DNA from: Alicyclobacillus fastidiosus
Lineage (GTDB): Bacteria > Bacillota > Bacilli > Alicyclobacillales > Alicyclobacillaceae
NCBI RefSeq assembly: GCF_026651875.1
Contig: NZ_CP104069.1
Span: 1 to 64,000, forward strand
Direction: 5' to 3'
Length of the DNA: 64,000 nucleotides
Position 1 is the stretch's first letter, and each line of letters starts with the position of its first letter. Positions 33,681 to 42,184 of the stretch are shown here, piece after piece. The position numbers and the translations under genes are program-made. Under the pieces are notes generated by a model that did not search any database, had not been told where the DNA came from, and saw only the letters and a program-made list of their open reading frames with translations.

Positions 33681-34821
33681 TCATCTTAGAGTGCTTATGG
33701 TTATGGATGGTCTATTGATTGGTGGGACCGAAACGCATGTACTAAGTTTAATTACAGGCCTGCAAGGACTTGGAGAAAAACTATTTTATGTAGGTGCCAG
33801 TGGACCGCTTTACGATTCCTTTTCACGAACGGGGTGCCAAATTCATCTTGTAAATTTAACACCTGGATATTTGTTGCAGGAGTCCAAGCGGCAGTATGCC
33901 ATTCATGATTTGAAACAAATTATGTTAGCTAAGAAAATCAATGTCGTTCATATTCACCAAATTCCATCTGGAATCTATGCCGCCATAGCCGCGAAAGAAC
34001 TCGGAATTCCTGTTGTATTTACGGTACATGGAACATATTATCCAGCGGATCAATTGTTTCAGGCTTTTAAGCTAAGCAATGCTGTCGTGAGTGTCAGTAA
34101 ACCTGTTCAAACACTGTTGAAAAGCCTGGACTACCCTTCTAATTTAATTCCGAATGCAATAAATCTGGATGAATTTTATCCAACAGACAGCCAGTATCTA
34201 CGACAGATATTAGGAATCGCAAGTGATTCGAGGGTGGTTGTATATGCAAGTCGTTTATCTTGGGAAAAATCTTCAATTTGTGAATTGCTCATCAAAGCTG
34301 CTCATAGAGTACGTCTCGAAAAATTCGCGGATTTGCATGTAGTGGTTGTCGGAGATGGTGCGCAGTTTTCTTCAATCCAACAACTATCCAAATCGATTCA
34401 TCGAAGTCTAGGAGAAACCTTTATTCATCTAGTAGGAAATCAGAAGTTGTTACGAAACTACCTCGGCCTCGGTGATCTCGTCGTCGGTACCGGACGAGTT
34501 GCATTGGAGTCAATGGCCTGTGGTAAACCTGTCTTAGCTATTGGCACTCGTGGGTTTTTCGGCATGGTAACGCCATCCCTCTATCCAAGCGCTTGGGACT
34601 ATTATTTCGGAGATCATTTTGCAGATCAGACTCCAACAGAGGATTTGATTGCAGAATCCTTGCTTCTTGCTTTGTTGGATAGAGAGGCATTAAAAGTAAT
34701 CGGGAGACAGGGACGAGAATGGGTAATGGACAATTTCAATATCCACAAGATTAGCCGTCAAATAGCCGAGATCTATAGCAATGTTCAACATTCTAACCAG
34801 ATGAACAGAGGGATCGTGTGA
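33673..34821 (+). CDS. Family 4 (GT-B) glycosyltransferase
   Basis: 382 residues from ATG 33673 (GAGGAAAG upstream). GLLIGGTETHVLSLITGL, VVHIHQIPSGIYAAIAAKELGIPVVFTVHG, YASRLSWEKS and ALESMACGKPVLA are classic GT4 segments, although the usual E-x(7)-E region is read here as GTGRVALESMACG. The N-terminal overlap with the GT2 gene indicates coupling. Confidence 0.85.
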   Translation: MNSHLRVLMVMDGLLIGGTETHVLSLITGLQGLGEKLFYVGASGPLYDSFSRTGCQIHLVNLTPGYLLQESKRQYAIHDLKQIMLAKKINVVHIHQIPSGIYAAIAAKELGIPVVFTVHGTYYPADQLFQAFKLSNAVVSVSKPVQTLLKSLDYPSNLIPNAINLDEFYPTDSQYLRQILGIASDSRVVVYASRLSWEKSSICELLIKAAHRVRLEKFADLHVVVVGDGAQFSSIQQLSKSIHRSLGETFIHLVGNQKLLRNYLGLGDLVVGTGRVALESMACGKPVLAIGTRGFFGMVTPSLYPSAWDYYFGDHFADQTPTEDLIAESLLLALLDREALKVIGRQGREWVMDNFNIHKISRQIAEIYSNVQHSNQMNRGIV

Positions 34822-35876
34822 AAAAAATATTATACCTTGGTTGGATCGGTTTCAATAATCTGGGAGATGAATTGATGGTGACGATGTTTCAGCAACTATC
34901 ACTAAAATATCTCAATCCAAACCAATATGTGATTATCCCATCCGTTCCCGGAGTCGATATTCAAAACCTTTCTTCCTATGACACAGTTGTGATGGGAGGA
35001 GGTTCGCTATTAATTCCAGGATATCTAGATATCCTGTATAAGGCAGTCGAACATCAGAAACAAGTAATTATTTGGGGCAGCGGTCACGATCGATTAGACA
35101 GATTTCATATAGACGCTACCGGTTCTATTCAGTCCGATTTGTCACAAGAAAACCTTGATAATCGAAAATCAGTGGCAACAGTAATTAAGAACTCACTTTA
35201 CTGTGGAGTACGGGGACCGTTAACATTTCAATATTTGCAACAAGTCGGTGCCCCGATGCAGAACGTCAATGTGAGCGGTGATCCGGGATTACTTTTGACC
35301 CCAGATTCCAGTAGCTTTGTTCAGCAAACAAACAAAGAACGATGGATAGGGATAAACTGGGGAACCGCGTATAATCGAATATACGGTCAGAAAGAGCTGG
35401 AGGTCGAAGATCACTTAGCACGTACTGCAAAGAAACTGATTAAAGATGGATATAAGCTACATCTCTTCGTAGTCTGGGGGCCTGATCGAGCTCCATGCAA
35501 GCGACTGTATGAAAAAATCGGAGAACCCGATAAAACGGTCCTTGATCTTGAACTTCACGATCCTGCCAAACTTTTGAATTTGATTCGGCATTTTATGGTG
35601 ACGATTAACTTTAAGTTACATGCCAACGTTGTGTCCGCGGTTGCAAATACCCCTTTTGTATGTTTGGGCTATCGTTTCAAATCGTTCGACTTTGGGCATT
35701 CTTTAGGATTAGGCAAATACGTAGTACCTACAGATTCAGATACTTTAACCGAAGATATCTTGAAATTGGTGTCGGATGCACAAGAAAGCCACCATGAAAT
35801 TATTGAAAAAATTAGATTTTGTACCCAATCTGTCAGAAGAGATCTAGAACGTCCTTTTGCACAAAAATTATTTTAA
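34818..35876 (+). CDS. Polysaccharide pyruvyl transferase family protein
   Basis: 352 residues. ILYLGWIGFNNLGDELMV, VVMGGGSLLI, VIIWGSGHDRLDRF, CGVRGPLTFQYLQQVGAP and NVSGDPGLLL are characteristic of the CsaB/WcaK family, which adds pyruvate ketals to cell-surface sugars. GTG start overlaps the previous stop by four bases. Third gene of the operon. Confidence 0.85.
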   Translation: MKKILYLGWIGFNNLGDELMVTMFQQLSLKYLNPNQYVIIPSVPGVDIQNLSSYDTVVMGGGSLLIPGYLDILYKAVEHQKQVIIWGSGHDRLDRFHIDATGSIQSDLSQENLDNRKSVATVIKNSLYCGVRGPLTFQYLQQVGAPMQNVNVSGDPGLLLTPDSSSFVQQTNKERWIGINWGTAYNRIYGQKELEVEDHLARTAKKLIKDGYKLHLFVVWGPDRAPCKRLYEKIGEPDKTVLDLELHDPAKLLNLIRHFMVTINFKLHANVVSAVANTPFVCLGYRFKSFDFGHSLGLGKYVVPTDSDTLTEDILKLVSDAQESHHEIIEKIRFCTQSVRRDLERPFAQKLF

Positions 35877-35948
35877 TACCTGATTTCGACGACTTTTATT
35901 GCGAGATAACCTGAAAAATTGAAAAGGCGCTCCGTATATGGATTTTCG

Positions 35949-35973
35949 GGTTCTGGTGCAAAAACACCAGAAC
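35949..35973. repeat. IS6-type MITE relic, ends only
   Basis: GGTTCTGGTGCAAAAA joined straight to CACCAGAAC: both MITE ends with the interior deleted. Confidence 0.5.
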
Positions 35974-36052
35974 ATCAGAGTGTGATCTTATATCTTACAT
36001 TCAACGTCATGATGCAGGAGGCTTACAAAGCCCCCTGCGAATATCATTGGCG

Positions 36053-36510
36053 TTACTGCCTTCCTCCGCGCTGTTGTTGTTCAGCGCCTTCATCATATGG
36101 GTAGGTCACAGGCATCCGACTGGCTGCATCCAGGCGAGCCACTTGTTTAGGACTCAGTGCCCATCCAGAGGCGCCAAGGTTATTTTCGAGCTGTTGCATG
36201 GTACGAGCGCCGATGATTGGTGCGGTCACGGCTTGACGCTGTAACAACCAGTTAATGGCGGTCTGGGCAGGTGTTTTTTCCGCTTCCTTAGCGACTTCAG
36301 ACAGTGCATCTATGACGCCCCAGGTATACTCATTATTGTAATTGCTCCACGATTCTCCCCGACCATTCTTTACCGCCTCTGCAATGCGGGTGTCGGCAGG
36401 CGGGTTGTCCATCCCTCGATAGAATTTGCCGCTTAGCCAACCGCCACGGAGTGGACTCCAAGGTATGACACCCAGTCCCTCGTTTTCGCACAGAGGCAGG
36501 AGTTCATACT
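36053..36510 (-). pseudogene. Aldo/keto reductase, C-terminal half
   Basis: Contains NEGLGVIPWSPLRGGWLSGKFYRG and TPAQTAINWLLQRQAVTAPIIGARTMQQLENNL, the C-terminal half of an AKR. The N-terminus with catalytic Tyr/Lys is missing: the frame is cut at 36511 by a Tn3-type miniature element. Confidence 0.8.
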
Positions 36511-36756
36511 GGGGTACCGCCAGCAAAACGCGAATTTTGTACGCTAAGCGGTAAAGTGACATTAAAGATGAATTTTATGCCACTTTTGGGTTCACGCAGC
36601 CTGAAAGACCAGTGCTCTAACACGGATAAACATTCGAAAAAGCGTCGTAAAAGTCGCGATGAGTGGTTCTTACATGGCTTAGAGTACAGAAAACAGGTGT
36701 TTTCCACCCAGAAATTGTATCAGCGTACGTTTTTCGCGTTTTGTTGGCGGGACCCC
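36511..36756. mobile_element. Tn3-family miniature element interrupting the reductase
   Basis: 246 bases. The left end starts GGGGTACCGCCAGCAAAACG and ends TACGCTAAG; the right complement starts GGGGTCCCGCCAACAAAACG and ends TACGCTGAT. A lone related end is at 45540-45577. No internal gene. Confidence 0.65.
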
Positions 36757-36791
36757 GTCTTGGAGGAGCTTCATCACAGTCGGAAAATCAG

Positions 36792-37199
36792 ATGATCTTT
36801 CGTCAACAGGTTACTGACTCGATCAAACTTCCAGCTTTCCGAGCCGCTTATAAAGAATGTCTACAAGCAACGCCTCTAAAACGCCATTTAGCAGAGTTTC
36901 GCAAACGACTCAGTGGACTCCTAGAAGAACGTGGAATGCGATGGCCTTCCCTATCTGACAGCATTGATCACATCGTCGAATGGATTTATGGAGAGGGAAA
37001 ACGACATCTTGAGTTAGACTTTTATGAGCAGATGAGAATTAGAGATTTAATCTGTAATCCGTCTTCAGTTCCCGTCCGCACTGAGACCATTAAGAAGGAT
37101 AAGTACACACCTCAGACTTGGCAACGCAAAAGCACAAGGGTTGAAACATCGATTGCAAAATCAAGCGCTTACGACACAGAGAGAATTACAAGAAAGTAA
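36792..37199 (+). CDS. Hypothetical protein, possibly 5'-truncated
   Basis: 135 residues from MIFRQQVTDSIKLPAF. Charged and helical (LKRHLAEFRKRLSGLLEERGMRWPSLSDSIDHIVEWIYGEG). The frame continues upstream to the miniature element without an obvious RBS, so the true N-terminus may be lost. No family recognised. Confidence 0.5.
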   Translation: MIFRQQVTDSIKLPAFRAAYKECLQATPLKRHLAEFRKRLSGLLEERGMRWPSLSDSIDHIVEWIYGEGKRHLELDFYEQMRIRDLICNPSSVPVRTETIKKDKYTPQTWQRKSTRVETSIAKSSAYDTERITRK

Positions 37200-37238
37200 T
37201 AATGACTTACAAGCGCCTCTTAGGGGGTGCTTTTTAAT

Positions 37239-37271
37239 CGAAAGAAACACAATCGTATTGTGTTTCTTTCG
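37239..37271. repeat. Dispersed palindrome, site 11
   Basis: Perfect 15-base arms, CGAAAGAAACACAAT and its complement, around CGT. Directly upstream of recombinase copy 2. Confidence 0.9.
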
Positions 37272-37318
37272 AAAAAACGCCGAAATTCCTTGTGGCACAA
37301 GTGGTTTTGGCGTTTTTT
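37272..37318 (+). terminator. Conserved hairpin upstream of recombinase copy 2
   Basis: ACGCCGAAA pairs with TTTTGGCGT, followed by TTTTT. It covaries with the hairpin of copy 1. Confidence 0.65.
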
Positions 37319-37349
37319 GTGCTGTCCCGTTTATCGCTCTTTGGTTACA

Positions 37350-37958
37350 ATGAAACATAATAATATTAAATACATGGATGTGTTTCTAATGGAGTTTGTG
37401 GAGCCGATTCGAGACAAACGGAAAATCGAGGCCATGAAGTTAGTTCTTCGCGGGAGCAATTTGCGGGATTATTGCCTGTTCGTCTTGGGCATAAACAGTG
37501 GACTGCGCGTGAGTGATCTTTTGAGGTTGAACATCGAGGACGTTCTGAATGAAAAAGGCAAAGTGCTTGATCGGATCACGATTCGGGAAAAAAAGACCGG
37601 GAAAACAAAAACTTTTCCAATCAGTAACAATTCCAAAAAGGCCATCGAGGAATACCTACAAAAACGGGGCTCATATTCGCGTTCTGAGCCGCTTTTCATC
37701 TCCCGGAAGGGTAATACCTCTATCCAGCGGGTGCAGGCTTGGAAAGCCTTAAATAACGCGGCTAAAGTGGCAGGGATCAAAGATCGTATTGGCACACATA
37801 CGTTACGGAAGACATTTGCTTATCACGCGTACAAACAAGGCAAGGACATTACGCTCATTCAGAAGTTGCTGAATCATTCTGCTCCGTCCGTAACGCTTAG
37901 ATATATCGGGATCACGCAAGACGAAATGGATGACGTATATTTGACGTTGAATCTGTAA
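37350..37958 (+). CDS. Minimal tyrosine recombinase, copy 2
   Basis: 202 residues starting MKHNNIKYMDVFLME. All catalytic residues as in copy 1 (R53, Lys 82-85, H150, R153, H176, Y185); about eight substitutions in total. The longer frame from 37227 runs through the palindrome and hairpin and is not believable. Codons 9-13 contain GTGTTTCT, part of the palindrome arm, so the gene start itself carries a half-site-like sequence. Confidence 0.85.
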   Translation: MKHNNIKYMDVFLMEFVEPIRDKRKIEAMKLVLRGSNLRDYCLFVLGINSGLRVSDLLRLNIEDVLNEKGKVLDRITIREKKTGKTKTFPISNNSKKAIEEYLQKRGSYSRSEPLFISRKGNTSIQRVQAWKALNNAAKVAGIKDRIGTHTLRKTFAYHAYKQGKDITLIQKLLNHSAPSVTLRYIGITQDEMDDVYLTLNL

Positions 37959-38003
37959 GTATGGTCATCTTCCAACTCAGAAGAGATGCCCGTAGTTAGT
38001 GTT

Positions 38004-38079
38004 TGGTTGCGGGAGCAGGACTTGAACCTGCGACCTTCGGGTTATGAGCCCGACGAGCTGCCAACTGCTCCATCCCGCG
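38004..38079 (-). tRNA. Initiator tRNA-fMet (CAT)
   Basis: 76 bases with encoded CCA (38006-38004). The acceptor stem starts CGCGGGA and ends TCCCGCAA, giving the C1-A72 mismatch of bacterial initiators. The anticodon loop CTCATAA lies in GGGCTCATAACCC, with three G-C pairs below the loop, also an initiator feature. T-loop GGTTCAAGTCC is normal. An initiator tRNA on plasmid-like DNA is unusual. Confidence 0.95.
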
Positions 38080-38239
38080 TTAGTGAACCCATTATAACCA
38101 TCAACCCACGGATATACAAACATCCATCCCTATATCGACCAAGCGGATTACGGTCTGTAATGCAATGCATTTGCACGCTATACGTCACCAATCCAGTTTA
38201 TTTTTATTTGCAGGAATTTTAGCGACCACCACGAACACG

Positions 38240-38256
38240 TTAGCGACAGACGCTAA
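38240..38256. promoter_or_regulatory. Operator-like palindrome
   Basis: TTAGCG and CGCTAA around ACAGA, fifteen bases before the start codon of the MerR-like gene; a likely autoregulatory site. Confidence 0.4.
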
Positions 38257-38270
38257 GGGGTGGTTAACTA

Positions 38271-38966
38271 GTGAAGTACTTTAGTGCGCGAGAAGTAAGT
38301 CAACAGATCGACGTTAAACCAGTTACACTCCGCGCATGGTCAAAGGCTTTGGAAGACAACGGATACAGGATATTTCGCGATCCACAAGCAGGTCGTATGT
38401 ATAGCGAGTCCGATATATCAGCGCTAAGACAATGGAAGGAATACATGGCTAAAAACCTCAAATGGGATCAGGCTGCAAAACTCATCATCGAGGAATTTGG
38501 CGATGGTATATCGGCAGACGCTAAGGCAGAACCACCCTCTATCGCGCTAGAGGATACGATAAGTGAGATGCAGGATCAGATTAATCATCTGATGGAGTTT
38601 AACCGGCAGCTTGTACAACGTCTCGATGAACGTGAACGCCAGTTGGATGAACGTGATCGAATATTTGAGGAAACGATAAAGCGCCTGGTAGAACCTGTAC
38701 GCTTACAACTCGAAGCGTCTCAGGAAGAGAAGCAACGACTGGAACACGAACGCGAGGCGCTAAAGCAAGAGTTGTTGAACAAGCTCGAAGAGCAACAGGA
38801 AGGTTTCCGGCACATCATCGAAGAGCAAGAAAAGTACATACAGCAATCGATTGAACGTCGCGATGAGCAACTAATGCAAACGCTAAGGACTCTCGAGTCG
38901 AGCCAAAAGGAAATCGCTGCCACCATGGAATCGAAGAAGAGGAAACGGTTCCTCGGATTGTTTTAA
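38271..38966 (+). CDS. MerR-like HTH protein with long coiled coil (DUF3967-like)
   Basis: 231 residues. Residues 1-60 are a MerR-type winged helix (YFSAREVSQQIDVKPVTLRAWSKALEDNGYRIFRDPQAGRMYSESDISALR). From about 95 to 215 it is a heptad-rich coiled coil (QLVQRLDERERQLDERDRIFEETI...), ending basic (KKRKRFLGLF). GTG start with AAGGGG upstream. Same architecture as 3574-4245; such proteins are common on Bacillota plasmids and may act in segregation or regulation. Confidence 0.7.
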   Translation: MKYFSAREVSQQIDVKPVTLRAWSKALEDNGYRIFRDPQAGRMYSESDISALRQWKEYMAKNLKWDQAAKLIIEEFGDGISADAKAEPPSIALEDTISEMQDQINHLMEFNRQLVQRLDERERQLDERDRIFEETIKRLVEPVRLQLEASQEEKQRLEHEREALKQELLNKLEEQQEGFRHIIEEQEKYIQQSIERRDEQLMQTLRTLESSQKEIAATMESKKRKRFLGLF

Positions 38967-39138
38967 GTGGAGGATATATCGGTGCTAACCCTGTCTCTTT
39001 AATGCCTTTAGCGCTGCTATAGCGGATGTCAAACACAGAAAAGCCCAAGGTTTGTTAGACCTTAGGCTTTTCGCGTCATCCACCCAGTAATACAAACTGT
39101 ATAGTGTGCTGCATCACACAGCCCTGTTCAATGAGGGC

Positions 39139-39345
39139 TTACTTAACCTTTTCTTTAAGGCCAGTTCCAGCTTTGAAAGCAGGAACCTTGGATGCAGGAA
39201 TTTCGATGGTTTCACCCGTCTGTGGGTTACGTCCAGTACGCGCTGCACGGTCACGCACTTCGAACGTTCCGAACCCAGGGATCTGAACCTTCTCTCCTGC
39301 CGACAAATAACGGAACATCCCCTTACAGAACTGCGTATAAGGCAC
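39139..39345 (-). pseudogene. hup: HU/IHF-family DNA-binding protein lacking its N-terminus
   Basis: GEKVQIPGFGTFEVRDRAARTGRNPQTGETIEIPASKVPAFKAG is the beta-arm half of HU with the intercalating RNPQTG arm. The first 35 or so residues (dimerisation helices) are absent and replaced by unrelated sequence. Without them the fold should not form. Confidence 0.75.
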
Positions 39346-39530
39346 CTGACGTCCCGCGTGGGCGACGTTTATGGCAGTGATGACTACGACATCGTAAGAT
39401 CATAAAGAAAGCGGTTATATATAAATTTCATGGACAATTACCAGACAGTTTGCTTCGCTAAATATCTTTTTGACGAATATTGCCAATCTGTCTATGTATA
39501 TGCTAGACTCTGATCAACTTAATAGGACGG

Positions 39531-39628
39531 CAATAAAAAACCCCGTTTGAGTGCTACCAACACTCTAACGAGGCGCTTGCAACTCCCAGGTGTTAGGGCC
39601 ACCGGGAAGGTCGCTTATTTGATTTACT
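39531..39628 (-). ncRNA. Putative antisense RNA against the second rep leader
   Basis: Minus-strand promoter TTGCAT (39663-39658) and TACAAT (39640-39635) with an exact 17-base spacer. The transcript would end at a strong terminator: CCTCGTTAGAGTG (39573-39561) pairing with CACTCAAACGGGG (39553-39541), then a run of six T. Length about 95 bases, complementary to the rep leader. Fits the antisense-attenuation systems of Gram-positive plasmids. Confidence 0.65.
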
Positions 39629-39706
39629 GTCGTAATTGTAACCAGTTTTTGTGTTACATGCAACAGGTCAAATATGGCGAATTGGTTCGAATCTTGTACG
39701 TTTCAG

Positions 39707-39751
39707 AACCGACTTCTCGGCTTAGTTTTAGGCTGCGGAGTCGGTTTTTTG
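39707..39751 (+). terminator. Attenuator in the second rep leader
   Basis: AACCGACT (39707-39714) pairs with AGTCGGTT (39739-39746) and a T run ends at 39750, eighteen bases before the rep ribosome site. Premature termination here would block rep. Confidence 0.65.
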
Positions 39752-39778
39752 TTGTGTCCCAAAATGGAGGACAGACTG

Positions 39779-40612
39779 ATGATGCAACGCAAATTAAAAC
39801 GAGTTGTCGTTAAGCAGGAACTAGTTGAGTTGACCGGCGATATCTTCAAAGCCATCATTTTGAATCAATTCGTGTACTGGTCAGAGCGCGTGTACGATTT
39901 CGACAAGTTGATTAGCGAAGAACGGGAACGGATGAACGAGGAAGGCCAAACGCTAAACATGCATCCAACGGAAGGTTGGATATATAAGAGTGCTGACGAA
40001 CTGAACGATGAGACGATGCTCGGCATTTCACCAGCCACAATGGGACGTCATATCAAATCACTAATCGATGCTGGATACCTGCTGTCACGTAACAACCCAG
40101 AGCACAAATGGGACCGTACAAAACAGTACCGTGTTGATTTTGTAAAGCTATGCGGTGACTTAGCCAAACTCGGATATACCCTAGATGGATATCCATTTTC
40201 CACAGAGACAGATGCAAATTTCAATTTGAAAAATGGAGATAGCAATTTGAAAGATCAAGATGTCCAAATTGAAAGAGCAATACCAGAGATTACAACAAAG
40301 ATTTATACAGAGACTACACACAACAACAATGTTGCTGTTATACAAGAACAAATTGAATCCCATTTGGGTACGTCTATAGCGTCACTATCTAAGCATTTAC
40401 CAAAGTGGCTTAAACAATACGGTGAGAACAAACTTTTAGACATCGCACGTTACATCGGCAGTACACCAGAGAAGTGGGATAAAAGTATCGTAGGTGCTTA
40501 TCGTACAGCCGTAACAGAGGACTGGGACGTGTCATCTGCAGGTGGGTATCTGGACGAGCCAGTGCGGGACGAACGATACGGAAACTTTTACGAGCTCTTC
40601 CCAGAGGCGTAA
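39779..40612 (+). CDS. rep: Plasmid replication initiator, winged-helix/DnaD-like
   Basis: 277 residues from ATG 39779 (GGAGG eight bases upstream; the frame upstream runs through the attenuator). VVVKQELVELTGDIFKAIILNQFVYWSERVYDFDKLI and WIYKSADELNDETMLGISPATMGRHIKSLIDAGYLLSRNN form a winged-helix initiator domain. The C-terminus (HLPKWLKQYGENKLLDIARYIGS) resembles a DnaD-like tail for helicase loading. It is unrelated to the AEP-type Rep at 1461, so the window has two replicons. Confidence 0.75.
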   Translation: MMQRKLKRVVVKQELVELTGDIFKAIILNQFVYWSERVYDFDKLISEERERMNEEGQTLNMHPTEGWIYKSADELNDETMLGISPATMGRHIKSLIDAGYLLSRNNPEHKWDRTKQYRVDFVKLCGDLAKLGYTLDGYPFSTETDANFNLKNGDSNLKDQDVQIERAIPEITTKIYTETTHNNNVAVIQEQIESHLGTSIASLSKHLPKWLKQYGENKLLDIARYIGSTPEKWDKSIVGAYRTAVTEDWDVSSAGGYLDEPVRDERYGNFYELFPEA

Positions 40613-40625
40613 GGAGGCAATTTGA

Positions 40626-40835
40626 ATGGTGTATCAAGGGAAAGAAGTACACAGAGGAAACATCGTTACAGTCCATGTTCCGTCTGAACAAATAGGTGTC
40701 CAGGGATTCGTGAGCAAAGTAAGTAAAACGATGTGTGATGTAGAAACCGTCGTTGGAAACAAGACAGTCACATATAGGTGTACTTTATCGGGAGATGGGA
40801 GTACGCTAATCGGCATACCGGTTGAAACTGAGTAA
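40626..40835 (+). CDS. Hypothetical small protein after rep
   Basis: 69 residues, beta-rich (NIVTVHVPSEQIGVQGFVSKVSKTMCDVETVVG). AAGGAGG precedes the ATG, 13 bases after rep; probably co-transcribed. Unknown. Confidence 0.6.
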   Translation: MVYQGKEVHRGNIVTVHVPSEQIGVQGFVSKVSKTMCDVETVVGNKTVTYRCTLSGDGSTLIGIPVETE

Positions 40836-40882
40836 ACACTGTATACTCACGTCCTAAATTAGAACACAATGGGGTAGCTATA

Positions 40883-41167
40883 ATGGCGGGAATGAAGAGC
40901 CTGTTTATAAAATGGAACGATTATATAGAGTTCAACGAGTCGTGGATTCGATATAGAGACTACAAATGTCCACCCCACCAAGCGGCACTATATGACGCAA
41001 ATATCGATAGCCCATTAATTATCGCGGAACTGGGCAAGGAATATGTCCTACGCGACGTAAAAGCTGGATACGTAATATGCACAATACCATTTAACGTGTA
41101 CAACACGAAAGAATTTGTTGAGTTGGAACGACTATTACATACTAGCACGTTACCAGACGCGCTGTAA
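40883..41167 (+). CDS. Hypothetical protein
   Basis: 94 residues starting MAGMKSLFIKWNDYIEF. Mixed composition (PLIIAELGKEYVLRDVKAGYVICTIPFNVYNTKEFVELERLL). Unknown; plausible by composition and position downstream of rep. Confidence 0.5.
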   Translation: MAGMKSLFIKWNDYIEFNESWIRYRDYKCPPHQAALYDANIDSPLIIAELGKEYVLRDVKAGYVICTIPFNVYNTKEFVELERLLHTSTLPDAL

Positions 41168-41439
41168 TAGCTTATAGACGCATTCAGTGGGCTGCATGGT
41201 ATTTTGCTATTAGGGCTATCCGAAAACGTCTGAGAATCGATTGTATGTGTCCTGTGTAGAACAAAAACCAACATATGTAATACACATCTTGAGCGTTAAT
41301 CAGTGATTCACTGAAAAAGTAAGTGTATACAATGTGAACAATCAGAGGCCGACTATGTTAGACATACTTCGACACTTTCTCTGTGATATGGTGATTCGGT
41401 GTTGAATTTTGGGATGTGTTAGGGGAATTAAGTCACATC

Positions 41440-41706
41440 ATGATAATTAATCTGAAGTATAGCGCCGTGGAAGAACTTCGCAGTCAAATGATAAAGATTG
41501 CAGAATATCGAGGAAGCCTTACACATCCCGATGTTATTGCTGCGAGTCAACGCCTAGATGTCTTTATTAACCGTATTCAAGCCAAACACTTTAAGGTGTA
41601 CCGTTCACGCTACAGTAAGAACAAGAACCAGATTCAACTTTTTTGGCCCAATCACAAGTGCCGAGCGGGACGTCTTTGCCATTTACACGTCGGAACCCTG
41701 TTTTGA
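41440..41706 (+). CDS. Spo0E-like phosphatase, C-terminus replaced
   Basis: The first 50 residues (AVEELRSQMIKIAEYRGSLTHPDVIAASQRLDVFINRIQ) match Spo0E-like Asp-phosphatases, which dephosphorylate Spo0A-P to delay sporulation; the SQxLD motif is present as SQRLD. The last 35 residues do not belong to the family and overlap an opposite-strand frame, so the end may be altered. RBS unclear. Confidence 0.7.
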   Translation: MIINLKYSAVEELRSQMIKIAEYRGSLTHPDVIAASQRLDVFINRIQAKHFKVYRSRYSKNKNQIQLFWPNHKCRAGRLCHLHVGTLF

Positions 41707-41788
41707 ATACAGTGCTATTGCTGGTTACCTGTTGTAAGGTCTGACAGTGAGTGCAATAAAATATTGCCTGCTGCGTCGTATGTACCAC
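41591..41788 (-). CDS. Possible zinc-ribbon small protein
   Basis: 65 residues with CTHCQTLQQ and CDWAKKVESGSCSYC: two cysteine pairs. GTG start without a clear RBS. It overlaps the tail of the Spo0E-like gene on the other strand; only one of the two ends is likely real. Confidence 0.35.
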   Translation of the reverse strand: MVHTTQQAIFYCTHCQTLQQVTSNSTVFKTGFRRVNGKDVPLGTCDWAKKVESGSCSYCSVNGTP

Positions 41789-41892
41789 CCTCTTTTTCTG
41801 AATTATATATCTTCTTATTCTTACATGTGAATGTATATAGGCTATCTATTTTAGCCATCCTGTTGCTAGACAAGGTATACGGGGTGGTTTTA

Positions 41893-42105
41893 ATGCGCGT
41901 CAAATCTGACCCTGCGGCACGATTACGCGTGCTGATGGCTGAACGGGATATAAACACGCAAGAATTGGCGGAGTTGACCGGGTTAAGCGTTAATACAATC
42001 TCCTCGTTGAGAAGCGGTCGTGTCAAAACGCCAACCATCGAAAATGCGTATCTCATAGCCGAAGTACTGGGTGTTGAACCGAACACTATATGGCCCAACC
42101 GTTGA
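41893..42105 (+). CDS. Cro/CI-type HTH regulator
   Basis: 70 residues: ARLRVLMAERDINTQELAELTGLSVNTISSLRSGRVKTPTIENAYLIAEVLGVEPNTIW is a complete HTH_3 domain. ATG 41893. Typical small plasmid or phage-type repressor. Confidence 0.8.
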   Translation: MRVKSDPAARLRVLMAERDINTQELAELTGLSVNTISSLRSGRVKTPTIENAYLIAEVLGVEPNTIWPNR

Positions 42106-42184
42106 GATGATACGCACTTTTGGATAATTTCCGACCTTTCTTGCTCACGTTTGGAATCAGGTATACATACCTCATCGGCGTGTG

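Larger units (their letters stand above)
37239..37977 (+). mobile_element. Palindrome-hairpin-recombinase module, copy 2
   Basis: Inverted relative to 7557-8295 and matching it from palindrome to the CATCTTCCAA tail. The copies are about 29 kb apart and could support inversion of everything between them. Ends 27 bases before the 3' end of the tRNA-fMet gene. Confidence 0.7.

Noticed and set aside
37227..37349. N-terminal extension of recombinase copy 2
   Set aside because: It translates the palindrome and the terminator hairpin; copy 1 has no equivalent frame.
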